A stretch of DNA of 64,000 nucleotides from Paraescarpia echinospica (lineage: Eukaryota > Annelida > Polychaeta > Sabellida > Siboglinidae): the NCBI GenBank assembly GCA_020002185.1, contig CM034542.1, positions 58,335,973 through 58,399,972 of the forward strand, in the 5' to 3' direction. The notes under the pieces were generated by a model, which made no database searches, had not been told where the DNA came from, and saw only the letters and a program-made list of their open reading frames with translations. Positions 11,911 to 24,000 of this stretch are shown piece after piece; positions within the stretch are counted from its first letter, which is position 1; every line of letters begins with the position of its first letter. The translations under genes and the position numbers were made by a program.

Positions 11911-13429
11911 GTAAATTGGTTGTGTGTCATTTGTAGACTTGTAACTTCATCCTCACACACCAGGGCGCTGCTGATTATATCAGACTCGGAACCCACCTGG
12001 CAGATCACTTGCTGAAACTCAGAATATAAGCTCTGTCAATAATATCACTTGCCGGCAAATTCTGGTGGTGTTCGTGGACTGTTTGGGCAGTAGATGTAAT
12101 TATTTGAATACATAATACTGCTCAGCGACTTGTGAAGGTAATTATACTGGAATTCAGGTGCGGATCGGACGAGTGCCTTCTCATGGGGCGTATGGCAAAG
12201 TCAATTATGAGTTTGCTTCACTAACTTCCATACAATGCATAGGAGATCTGTCAGGGACAGTGTATGTTGTCACACCCCTGGCTTGTGACGATGTGTAACT
12301 TTAAAGACAAATTTTATTATTCACTGGAGAACTCCAATTCTGTTTGCTGCACCACAAACTATTGTCAAAAATAAATATGTCTGAATTGTTTACAGTATAT
12401 ATACCTCAACACTGTCAAAGCATAAATGAGATCCTTGAAAACACATACAAATGTTACCGACATGATATTCAATCATGTGCAATTGGCTCTTGCTTTCACA
12501 TATTCTTTAGTTTCAGGGAGATGACTAAATCGTTAATGTAGTAATGACATCTGTGACCTGCCACAGCGAACTGGATATTAAGTCACATGAGTCTATGTTG
12601 GACACAAGCCAAAATAGTTGTCTAGGGCATGTTCCAACAATTTTATGATTTTGTGTACCTGATAATCTCCACACTCAATGTCCAGTTTATTGTCCACAAC
12701 AAACAATCCAAACTGAGACAACACACGCATTAACAAACCCACAGATTAAAATGGACAATATACGTATGAGCTAAAATGACCTCGTTTCTCAAAACGTCGC
12801 TGTTTTAAACTGCTTAAATTTGAGCAATAAATCAAAACTTGAATATATTTCAACAAATGCAGTATTTTACTGTTCATTATCTGTGGAGTATGAAAGATAC
12901 AACATTCAATTTCACAATTTTTGCGACTTAAACCCACTCTGCTGTGGGTCACATTTGTATGTGTTGGTAGCCTTCATTACTTATCTTTCATTATTATTTA
13001 CACCAATTAGTATAAAGTAGCTCCATGGTTAGAGAAACGTTCCACAAACCCATGTTAATATTCACTGTAGCCGTAAATAAAATTGAAATTAACAAAACCC
13101 TATAAAAAAAAGATTTGTTGGTGCCTTAGCAAAATTAATATACATTTTTTGAAGAGAAGGTGGGTAGGGCCTAAGTTTAAACGGAAGTGATATTTCTAAA
13201 TAGAAGTACTACTTTTATAAAACCAGTCTGATAATTTCCCTGAAACATTGGTCTCATTAAAATATCGGTCAAATACAATTCATGTTAATAATATCTACAT
13301 TTTGGTTATATGTACAAACTAATCTCTAAATAATTTGTTACACCAAGTCATAAAAGCACCTATGTTTTACTTGCGACAAAAAAAAAAATTGATTGTGTAC
13401 TTGAAAATTTACTAAACATTTCCACCATG
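11911..13429. other. Intergenic AT-rich sequence, no features seen
   Basis: I find no conserved frame, RNA gene or tandem repeat here. Short open frames up to 68 codons have no splice context. Confidence 0.5.
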
Positions 13430-13757
13430 ATACGTCTTCGGCGTTCCATTTATCCGGGCGTTAAATTTGATCCGGATGATGCTTATGTGCATATGTAAGG
13501 CATAATATTTGGCACCAGTAGATCACGTAGCGATAGTTAAATATGTGTCTGTGGGAAGCAAACATTTTATAATTTATGTGTATATATAGACATATGTAAA
13601 TATATATGTACATATAAACATACATAACGCCCGAATAAATGAAAACGCGACAGTCGTAGCTGGTGCTAAATGCATTCCCCTAGATACGCGGGCTCGCAGA
13701 AACATCACCCGGATATTATTTAACGCCCGGATAAATGTAAGCACGACAGCGTATCTT
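13430..13757. mobile_element. MITE-like inverted-repeat element (about 330 bp)
   Basis: A perfect 20-bp inverted repeat is present: CATTTATCCGGGCGTTAAAT at 13447-13466 and its reverse complement at 13718-13737. Similarity continues imperfectly on both sides (GATCCGGATGATG/CATCACCCGGAT inside, GATACGTC/GTATCTTA outside). A third partial copy of the terminal motif (AACGCCCGAATAAATG) lies at 13628-13643. There is no coding capacity, and the superfamily cannot be assigned. Confidence 0.7.
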
Positions 13758-14439
13758 ACGGCGTTGTGGCTTAAGCAGTGTAGTGGGGAACCAGTAGAGT
13801 GGATTGTTTGTAAATTCCCTACCACTCGGCACCACTATAGATGAGATGCGACTGGTTATGACCGTTGTTAGCCTCGATTATCCTGGCCGCACGAGATGGG
13901 AGCACCGTTATAGGGCTCCTGTTCTACCGCCTGGAAGATAACACTGTACGACACTGATCCCGGTCGCGTCTTCGTGATTCACTTAAGAAAAACAAACAGT
14001 CGCTTTTAAGCCACGCCCATCGCGCTCGTGATTGGTTGCTAGGGCAAAGAGCGTCTGACACGTGTTTCATTTGTGTTGTGTTTTGAACTATAGTACTTTT
14101 TTTATTCGTTATAGTACATAATAGCAATGCTAGAAATACTATAGTGGTTGGACAAGCCCAGTGGTTAAACACTCCAGTAGTGGACATAGTCGTTGTATGA
14201 ATTAATATTTATAAAGTTTTGATGATGGATCTGTAATGTAATTTAAAGCAATTCATACATACAAAAAAAAACTCAAAACATAACAACTAGTACATTTCTA
14301 TAAAAAAAAACTATGTTAATTAAAATTAGAGATCTAAGATATGTTAATTACAACATATCTCTAGAATAAACACATACAAAACTATGAACAATACAATAAA
14401 AGTGTTTTATACAAAATAACAAATAATTAAAACTTCTAA
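13758..14439. other. Intergenic sequence, A-rich towards the right
   Basis: No gene seen. From about 14200 the sequence is A-rich with several A8-A9 runs. This fits the tail side of the minus-strand LINE fragment that follows. Confidence 0.45.
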
Positions 14440-14570
14440 AATGCCTTGCGAAACAAGTACGTATTTAACTGTCTTTTGAATACGTCTGTCGATGGAGCCT
14501 GGCGAATGGATAGAGGTATGTTGTTCCATAGTGTGGATGCAGCCAAAGAGCCTTCTCTGTGGCTGCAACT
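14440..14570 (-). mobile_element. Non-LTR retrotransposon 3' end fragment
   Basis: Read on the minus strand, the sequence encodes the typical extreme C-terminus of a LINE ORF2: a segment with STLWNNIPLSIRQAP, then TDVFKRQLNTYLFRKAF and a stop, about 40 codons. This is the tail found after the reverse transcriptase in jockey/CR1-type elements. Everything upstream is missing, so the copy is heavily 5'-truncated. Confidence 0.75.
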
Positions 14571-15579
14571 ATTTTGGCAAATTTCCATTGGATATCTACC
14601 AAATCTTACAAATAATCATTCATAACTCGTATGGATTTTTTCAAACATGGAAATGCTACACTACATGACATTCCTTCGTTTTGTTTGTTTTGAGTAACGT
14701 TTTTTTATTGTGGGATTTTTGCCAAATGGAATCCAAATAACATATCTGAAAAGCAACTCCTGCCAGTATTTTAATGAGCAGTTAGCTGTGAGTCTAGCAC
14801 AATCCTATCAATACACAGTAAAACTTGTCTGTAATAGACATTGTCTAGACTGAGCAATATGTCCATTATGGCTAAGTTACCATTATGAACAGGTAGTGGA
14901 CAATGCAAACTAGCCCTTTAGGACTTTCAGGTGTCCACTGTAGACATCTAACAACTGCTAGAAGACAAGAAACACACCCATCACAAGGCACCCCAACCAA
15001 GTAGGAGGTACACGGCAGACTCGGCTTGAAGTTAATCTTCTCCTGTGTTGCTCCCTCTTTATTCTACTCACACAGTCGTCAATGTACAGAGAAACATTCA
15101 AGCAACACACTGCCGGTAGCACAGAAAACTGTAAAACTACCCATTTGCATGTAAGAACGTACCCCTATTGGGGTGCTTGCCTGTCCACGCTGAGTAGCTG
15201 GCTAGAAGGCTCCTAAAAAGATAATGATTCTGTCCTATCTACTCTATGGTACCTGCAGACTTTGGTGTTGTCTGGCTAACAAATATCTTTTTCTCCACTA
15301 AATTAGCCACTAGCTTGAAAATTCAATATACTGCACCAAGGCTAACAACAGAACTGCTATAAACTACAAACGACCAAGTGGTTTGGAGGGCTAGGATCTA
15401 CCAATGCCTGTGACAGACACAGCACTTAGAAGAAAAAGGCTAACATAGAATGCCAACAAGCTAGCCCGAGAGCACTGTACTAACTTTGACAATGTACATG
15501 AGTGTGCCCTTCAGTTTCTGTGGCATATTGATACTGGTTATGGTGAAGGCAAACTGCCTCTCGTTCTCTGTGTTTGGCA
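14571..15579. other. Intergenic sequence between two LINE fragments, nothing recognised
   Basis: About 1 kb without a conserved frame, tandem repeat or RNA gene that I can recognise. Confidence 0.45.
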
Positions 15580-16345
15580 AATCAAATCAAAATCAAATCG
15601 TGACATTTATATTGCGCCGTTCCAACAATCGTTGCTCACGGCGCCTTACAGAATGTTCGGGAAAACAGGTAAGTCTTAAGGTTTGATTTAAAATCAGTGT
15701 TTGTCATTGTTGTTGCAGTCAACTTTTGCGGCAGCAAGTTCTATAGTGTTGGGCCTGCCACGCAAAAGGATCTATCACCCCAGCGACGCGTTGCACGTGG
15801 TACACATAGATGATTGTGTTCACTGGAGCGCAACAATCGAGTTGGCTGACGTCGGGTCACACATTTGGTGATATACTGTGGTGCACAGCCAGTCAGTGCT
15901 CGGTGCGTGAGTAGAAGTATCTTATACTCTACTCTAACTGCTATTGGCAGCCAGTGCAGCTTGATCAATAGAGGTGTGACATGACAGAACTTCCTGGTGC
16001 CGTCGACAAGGCGAGCCGCCCAGTTCTGTACTCTCTGCAACCGTTCTAGTTGTTTCACAGGCAGTCGGTGGAGTAATGCATTGCCAACATCAAGTCTGCT
16101 GGTAACAAACGCATGTATGACTTGTTCTGTCGCTGCAGGTGTTAGATAACGTCTTATTCTTGCAATATTTCGGAGATGGAAAATTGCAGATTTACAGACC
16201 GCAATCACGTGCGTCTCCATCTTCATCTCGGCATCGAACTGTACACCAAGATTCCGTACATTCTGAGTTACAGTGACCAACACAAAAGGATGAAGGTCAC
16301 TTTCACACCGTCGTTTCCCTGGTAACACACACATCAAACTACAAG
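15580..16345 (-). pseudogene. 5'-truncated LINE, reverse transcriptase C-terminal region, with one nonsense mutation
   Basis: The open frame from 16337 down to 15741 (198 codons) matches the thumb and C-terminal region of non-LTR retrotransposon polymerases: NLGVQFDAEMKM, the LPVKQLERLQRVQNWAARLV block, LHWLPIAVRVEYKI and a Cys-containing tail. It stops at GPTL*. The same frame continues as NLLPQKLT...FKSNLKTYLFSRTFC, so TAG has replaced the usual Trp codon of the LWNSLP motif. The element ends at about 15580 in repeated TTTGATTTGA-like units, a microsatellite 3' end typical of CR1/L2-type LINEs. The catalytic domain is absent. Confidence 0.85.
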
Positions 16346-16830
16346 TCTATTCAGAACGTGACTTATCATAATTAAAATCGAGTGCATAAAACATCTGGTA
16401 ATCAGCTGACAAAACACATGACTGGCTTGCCAGTGACATTGTCTGGTGGTGAACCAACATTAGCATTATTAATAATTATGATGGACGTAAAGAAATTAGA
16501 AGTCATTAAATGCAGTTCGGCAGAAAATATCATCTCCATGGCAACACAGACATCAAACTACAAGCTTATAAAGAACATACATTGTCACTGAAGCTGCCTG
16601 GTTGTGAACCAACATTACAGGGTTCCTTGAATGTAACGACATTCCAATTTCTTGGCTTATTTAAATATTTGATTACATTACCTCTCAAGAAACATCAACA
16701 TTTTTGTTTTTGAATATTTCAGTCTTTGGTAGGGAAGTGTGATTGTTGCACTACAGGCCTATCACATTACATTTCGATGGTGAAAACAGCACAACACAGT
16801 AGAAATATACGAGAAATAAGTTTCTTGAGA
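16346..16830. other. Intergenic sequence with an internal partial duplication
   Basis: Two related stretches (CATCTGGTAATCAG...GGTGGTGAACCAACATTA near 16390-16460 and ATGGCAACACAGACATCAAA...GGTTGTGAACCAACATTA near 16538-16616) share short blocks. No gene is seen. Confidence 0.4.
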
Positions 16831-16849
16831 GGCAATGTCAACAAATATT

Positions 16850-17275
16850 GAACATTACAGTTGAGTGAGTATAAAGTGGTCTAAGACCACTCATGCTGCT
16901 GCAGACGAGCTTAGAGTTGAATGAGTATAAAGTGGTCTAAGACTCTACTCATGCTGCTGCGGACGAGCTTAGAGTTGAATGAGTATAACGTGGTCTAAGA
17001 CTCTACTCATGCTGCTGCAGATGAGCTTAGAGTTGAGTGAGTATAACGTGGTCTAAGACTCTACTCATGCTGCTGCAGACGAGCTTAGAGTTGAGTGAGT
17101 ATAAAGTGGTCTAAGACTCTACTCATGCTGCTGCAGACGAGCTTAGAGTTGAGTGAGTATAAAGTGGCCTAAGACTCGACTCACGCTGCTGCGGACAAGT
17201 TTAGAGTTGGTGAGTATAAAGTGGTCTAAGACTCTACTCATGCTGCTGCAGACGAGCTTAGAGTTGAGTGAGTCG
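16850..17275. repeat. 58-bp tandem repeat, about 7 copies, running into a candidate exon
   Basis: The unit is 58 bp (GAGCTTAGAGTTGAGTGAGT, then ATAAAGTGGTCTAAGACTCT and ACTCATGCTGCTGCAGAC). It recurs at 58-bp spacing (for example 16907 and 16965). The last copy merges with the sequence read as an exon on the minus strand (17382-17262). The array therefore looks like repeated duplication of the sequence at the 3' side of that exon. Copies are 90% or more similar by eye. Confidence 0.9.
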
Positions 17276-17382
17276 AGGACATTGAAGTTGAGGTCTTTGA
17301 GGTGACTCGAGGTGAGGTTCGAGAAGATGATGGAGATGACGACCTGGTAGCTCTGCTCCAGACTCACTCGTCTCTCGTAAGT
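17262..17382 (-). CDS. Candidate orphan exon (about 40 codons), gene unknown
   Basis: On the minus strand an acceptor CATTGATTGTTTCAG is followed from 17382 by an open frame reading TYERRVSLEQSYQVVIS, then IIFSNLTSSHLKDLNFNVLD and SLNSK. It then runs into the 58-bp repeat, where the frame stays open to about 17143. The composition looks like real protein, but I do not recognise it and see no clear donor. The opposite strand is also open and ends at a GTAAGT (17377-17382), so the strand assignment is not certain. A second, damaged copy lies at 17922-18020. Confidence 0.35.
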
Positions 17383-17627
17383 CTGAAACAATCAATGGTG
17401 GTCCAAATAACATTACTTGAGTATGAAAAGAGTAATATTTTATAGAAATTTCCATGGCGCTTTCCACAAAAATGTCACAAATATTTAGTTACCAACAACC
17501 CATATGCAAATTGACTATTATTTAATGCTTGGCCTACTTTTCATATAAACTTAATACACTGACAATTTGGTCAAACAAGAACAATTAGTATTACCTGATG
17601 GTATCCAGTTTTAATGTCAACAAATAT

Positions 17628-17905
17628 TGAACATTAGAGTTGAGTGAATATAAACTGGTCTAAGACTCCTCACATGCTGCTGCAGACGAGCTTAGAGTTG
17701 AGTGAGTATGACGTGGTCTAAGACTCTACTCATGCTGCTGCAGACGAGCTTAGAGTTGAGTGAGTATAAAGTGGTCTAAGACTACGCATGCTGCTGCGGA
17801 GGAGGTTAGAGTTGAGTGAGTATAAACTGGTCTAAGACTCTACTCATGCTGCTGCGGACACATTTAGAGTTGAGTGAGTAAAAATTGGTCTAAGACTTTA
17901 TTCAC
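17628..17905. repeat. Second block of the 58-bp repeat, about 5 copies
   Basis: The same unit as at 16850-17275, with more divergence (ATAAACTGG, a copy reading ACTACGCATG, a copy ending GGACACATTT). It starts after TGTCAACAAATATTGAACAT, the same sequence that precedes the first block at about 16837. Confidence 0.9.
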
Positions 17906-17921
17906 TGAGTGAGGTTCAAGA

Positions 17922-18020
17922 AGATGATGCAGACGACGACCTGGCAGCTCTGCTCCAGACTCACTCATCTCTCGTAAGTCTGAAACAATCAATGGTGGTC
18001 CAAATAACAGTACTTGAATA
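17922..18020 (-). pseudogene. Damaged second copy of the candidate exon
   Basis: Nearly identical to 17322-17420 including the acceptor CATTGATTGTTTCAG. The fifth codon of the frame has changed from CGA to TGA, and the downstream part is deleted where it joins the repeat. It is the right-hand half of a segmental duplication and directly abuts the large satellite. Confidence 0.55.
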
Positions 18021-21000
18021 TGGTATGAGGTGAGTGGTGACTGCACACCTATGATATGTGATGTCATCAGTAGAGTGTAAGGTACGACGTGAGTGGTGAC
18101 TGCACACCTATGATATGTGATGTCATCAATAGAGTGTAAGGTACGGGGTGAGTGGTGACTGCACACCTATGATATGTGATGTCATCAGTAGAGTGTAAGG
18201 TACGAGGTGAGTGGTGACTGCACACCTATGATATGTGATGTCATCAATAGAGTGTAAGGTACGGGGTGAGTGGTGACTGCACACCTATGATATGTGATGT
18301 CATCAGTAGGGTAAGGTATGGGGTGAGTGGTGTCTGCACATCTATGATATGTGATGTCATCAGTAGGGTAAGGTACGGGGTGAGTGGTGACTGCACACCT
18401 ATGATATGTGATGTCATCAGTAGGGTAAGGTACAGGGTGAGTGGTGACTGCACACCTATGATATGTGATGTCATCAGTAGTGTAAAGTACAGGGTGAGTG
18501 GTGACTGCACACCTATAATATGTGATGTCATCAGTAGGGTAAGGTACAGGGTGAGTGGTGACTGCACACCTATGATATGTGATGTCATCAGTAGTGTAAA
18601 GTACAGGGTGAGTGGTGACTGCACACCTATGATATGTGATGTCATCAGTAGGGTAAGGTACAGGGTGAGTGGTGACTGCACACCTATGATATGTGATGTC
18701 ATCAGTAGTGTAAAGTACGGGGTAAGTGGTGACTGCACACCTATGATATGTGATGTCATCAGTAGGGTAAGGTACTGGGTGAGTGGTGTCTGCACACCTA
18801 TGATATGTGATATCATCAGTAGGGTAAGGTACGGGGTGAGTGGTGTCTGCACACCTATGATATGTGATGTCATCAGGAGTGTAAAGTACGGGGTTTGTAG
18901 TGACTGCACACCTATGATATGTGATGTCATCAGTAGAGTGTAAGGTACAGTGTGAGTGGTGACTGCACAACTATGATATGTGATGTCATCAGTAGGGTTA
19001 GGTACGGGGTGAGTGGTGACTGCACACCTATGATATGTGATGTCATCAGTAGGGTAAGGTACAGAGTGAGTGGTGACCGTACACCTATGATATGTGATGT
19101 CATCAGTAGAGTGTAAGGTACAGTGTGAGTGGTGACTGCACACCTATGATATGTGATGTCATCAATAGAGTGTAAGGTACGGGGTTTGTAGTGACTGCAC
19201 ACCTATGATATGTGATGTCATCAGTAGAGTGTAAGGTACAGTGTGAGTGGTGACTGCACACCTATGATATGTGATGTCATCAGTAGGGTTAGGTACGGGG
19301 TGAGTGGTGACTGCACACCTATGATATGTGATGTCATCAGTAGAGTGTAAGGTACGGGGTGAGTGGTGACTGCACACCTATGATATGTGATGTCATCAGT
19401 AGAGTGTAAGGTACAGGTGAGTGGTGACTGCACACCTATGATATGTGATGTCATCAATAGAGTGTAAGGTACGGGGTGAGTGGTGACTGCACACCTATGA
19501 TATGTGATGTCATCAGTAGAGTGTAAGGTACAGGTGAGTGGTGACTGCACACCTATGATATGTGATGTTATCAGTAGGGTAAGGTCTGGGGTGAGTGTGG
19601 TGACTGCACACCTATGATATGTCATCCAGTAGGGTAAGGTACAGGGTGAGTGGTGACTGCACACCTATGATATGTGATATCAGTAGTGTAAAGTACAGGG
19701 TGAGTGTGATGCACCTATAATATGTGATGTCATCAGTAGGGTAAGGTACAGGGTGAGTGGTGACTGCACACCTATGATATGTGATGTCATCAGTAGTGTA
19801 AAGTACAGGGTGAGTGGTGACTGCACACCTATGATATGTGATGTCATCAGTAGGGTAAGGTACAGGGTGAGTGGTGACTGCACACCTATGATATGTGATG
19901 TCATCAGTAGTGTAAAGTACGGGGTAAGTGGTGACTGCACACCTATGATATGTGATGTCATCAGTAGGGTAAGGTACTGGGTGAGTGGTGTCTGCACACC
20001 TATGATATGTGATATCATCAGTAGGGTAAGGTACGGGGTGAGTGGTGTCTGCACACCTATGATATGTGATGTCATCAGGAGTGTAAAGTACGGGGTTTGT
20101 AGTGACTGCACACCTATGATATGTGATGTCATCAGTAGAGTGTAAGGTACAGTGTGAGTGGTGACTGCACAACTATGATATGTGATGTCATCAGTAGGGT
20201 TAGGTATGGGGTGAGTGGTGACTGCACACCTATGATATGTGATGTCATCAGTAGGGTAAGGTACAGAGTGAGTGGTGACCGTACACCTATGATATGTGAT
20301 GTCATCAGTAGAGTGTAAGGTACAGTGTGAGTGGTGACTGCACACCTATGATATGTGATGTCATCAATAGAGTGTAAGGTACGGGGTTTGTAGTGACTGC
20401 ACACCTATGATATGTGATGTCATCAGTAGAGTGTAAGGTACAGTGTGAGTGGTGACTGCACACCTATGATATGTGATGTCTTCAGTAGGGTTAGGTACGG
20501 GGTGAGTGGTGACTGCACACCTATGATATGTGATGTCATCAGTAGGGTAAGGTACAGAGTGAGTGGTGACCGTACACCTATGATATGTGATGTCATCAGT
20601 AAAGTGTAAGGTACAGTGTGAGTGGTGACTGCACACCTATGATATGTGATGTCATCAATAGAGTGTAAGGTACGGGGTTTGTAGTGACTGCAAACCTATG
20701 ATATGTGATGTCATCAGTAGAGTGTAAGGTACAGTGTGAGTGGTGACTGCACAACTATGATATGTGATGTCATCAGTAGGGTTAGGTATGGGGTGAGTGG
20801 TGACTGCACACCTATGACATGTGATGTCATCAGTAGAGTGTAAGGTACGGGGTGAGTAGTGACTGCACACCTATGATATGTGATGTCATCAGTAGAGTGT
20901 AAGGTACAGGGTGAGTAGTGACTGCACAACTATGATATGTGATGTCATCAATAGAGTGTAAGGTACGGGGTGAGTGGTGACTGCACACCTATGATATGTG

Positions 21001-24000
21001 ATGTCATCAGTAGTGTAAAGTACAGGGTGAGTGGTGACTGCACACCTATTATATGTGATGTCATCAGTAGAGTGTAAGGTACGGGGTGAGTGGTGACTGC
21101 ACACCTATGATATGTGATGTCATCAGTAGAGTAAAGTACAGGGTGAGTGGTGTCTGCACACCTATGACATGTGATGTCATCAGTAGAGGGTGAGGTACGA
21201 GGTGAGTGGTGACTGCACACCTATGATATGTGATGTCATCAGTAGAGTAAAGTACAGGGTGAGTGGTGACTGCACACCTATGATATCTGATGTCATCAGG
21301 AGTGTAAGGTACAGGGTGAGTGGTGACTGCACACCTATGATATGTGATGTCATCAGTAGTGTAAAGTACTGGGTGAGTGGTGACTGCACACCTATGACAT
21401 GTGATGTCATCAGTAGAGGGTGAGGTACGAGGTGAATGGTGACAGCACACCTATGATATGTGATGTCATCAGTAGAGTGTAAGGTACGGGGTGAGTGGTG
21501 ACTGCACACCTATGATATGTGATGTCATCAGTAGAGTGTAAGGTACAGGGTGAGTGGTGACTGCACACCTATGATATGTGAAGTCATCAGTAGGGTAAGG
21601 TACAGGGTGAGTGGTGACTGCACACCTATAATATGTGATGTCATCAGTAGAGTGTAAGGTACAGGGTGAGTGGTGACTGCACACCTATGATATGTGATGT
21701 CATCAGTAGGGTAAGGTACGGGGTGAGTGGTGACTGCACACCTATGACATGTGATGTCATCAGTAGAGGGTGAGGTACGAGGTGAGTGGTGACTGCACAC
21801 CTATGATATGTGATGTCATCAGTAGAGTGTAAGGTACGGGGTGAGTGGTGACTGCACACCTATGATGTGTGATGTCATCAGTAGGGTAAGGAACAGAGTG
21901 AGTGGTGACCGTACACCTATGATATGTGATGTCATCAGTAGAGTGTAAGGTACGGGGTGAGTGGTGACTGCACACCTATGATATGTGATGTCATCAGTAG
22001 TGTAAAGTACAGGGTGAGTGGTGACTGCACACCTATGATATGTGATGTCATCAGTAGGGTAAGGTACGGGGTGAGTGGTGACTGCACACCTATGATATGT
22101 GATGTCATCAGTAGAGTAAGGTACGGGGTGAGTGGTGTCTTTACACCTATGATATGTGATGTCATCAGGAGTGTAAGGTATGGGGTGAGTGGTGACTGCA
22201 CACCTATGACATGTGATGTCATCAGTAGAGTGTAAGGTACGGGGTGAGTAGTGACTGCACACCTATGATATGTGATGTCATCAGTAGAGTGTAAGGTACA
22301 GGGTGAGTAGTGACTGCACACCTATGATATGTGATGTCATCAGTAGTGTAAAGTACAGGGTGAGTGGTGACTGCACACCTATGATATGTGATGTCATCAG
22401 TAGAGTGTAAGGTACGGGGTGAGTGGTGACTGCACACCTATGATATGTGATGTCATCAGTAGTGTAAAGTACAGGGTGAGTGGTGACTGCACACCTATGA
22501 TATGTGATGTCATCAGTAGTGTAAGGTAAGGGGTGAGTGGTGACTGCACACCTATGATATGTGATGTCATCAGTAGTGTAAAGTTCAGGGTGAGTGGTGA
22601 CTGCACACCTATGATATGTGATGTCATCAGTAGAGTGTGAGGTACGGGGTGAGTGATGACTGCACACCTATGATATGTGATGTCATCAGTACAGTGTGAG
22701 GTACGAGGTGAGTAGTGACTGCACACCTATGATATGTGATGTCATCAATAGTGTGAGGTATGGGGTGAGTGGTGACTGCACACCTATGACATGTGATGTC
22801 ATCAGTAGAGGGTGAGGTACGAGGTGAGTGGTGACTGCACACCTATGATATCTGATGTCATCAGGAGTGTAAGGTACGGGGTGAGTGGTGACTGCACACC
22901 TATGATATGTGATGTCATCAGTAGTGTAAAGTACTGGGTGAGTGGTGACTGCACACCTATGACATGTGATGTCATCAGTAGAGGGTGAGGTACGAGGTGA
23001 ATGGTGACTGCACACCTATGATATGTGATGTCATCAGTAGAGTGTAAGGTACAGGGTGAGTGGTGACTGCACACCTATGATATGTGATGTCATCAGTAGA
23101 GTGTAAGGTACAGGGTGAGTGGTGACTGCACACCTATGATATGTGATGTCATCAGTAGGGTAAGGTACGGGGTGAGTGGTGACTGCACACCTATGACATG
23201 TGATGTCATCAGTAGAGGGTGAGGTACGAGGTGAGTGGTGAATGCACACCTATGATATGTGATGTCATCAGTAGGGTAAGGTACGGGGTGAGTGGTGTCT
23301 GCACACCTATGATATGTGATGTCATCAGTAGTGTAAGGTACGGGGTGAGTGGTGTCTGCACACCTATGATATGTGATGTCATCAGTAGGGTAAGGTACGG
23401 GGTGAGTGGTGTCTGCACACCTATGATATGTGATGTCATCAGTAGGGTAAGGTACGGGGTGAGTGGTGTCTGCACACCTATGATATGTGATGTCATCAGT
23501 AGTGTAAGGTACGGGGTGAGTGTTGACTGCACACCTATGATATGTGATGTCATCAGTAGTGTAAGGTACGGGGTTTGTAGTGACTGCACACCTATGATAT
23601 GTGATGTCATCAGTAGAGTGTAAGGTACAGTGTGAGTGGTGACTGCACACCTATGATATGTGATGTCATCAGTAGGGTAAGGTACGGGGTGAGTGGTGAC
23701 TGCACACCTATGATATGTGATGTCATCAGTAGTGTAAAGTACAGGGTGAGTGGTGACTGCACACCTATGATATGTGATGTCATCAGTAGGGTAAGGTACG
23801 GGGTGAGTGGTGACTGCACACCTATGATATGTGATGTCATCAGTAGAGTAAGGTACGGGGTGAGTGGTGTCTGTACACCTATGATATGTGATGTCATCAG
23901 GAGTGTAAGGTATGGGGTGAGTGGTGACTGCACACCTATGACATGTGATGTCATCAGTAGAGTGTAAGGTACGGGGTGAGTAGTGACTGCACACCTATGA

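Noticed and set aside
15741..16337. A 198-codon host gene on the minus strand
   Set aside because: Residue pattern is the C-terminal part of a LINE polymerase, and the continuation after the stop is the usual LINE tail.
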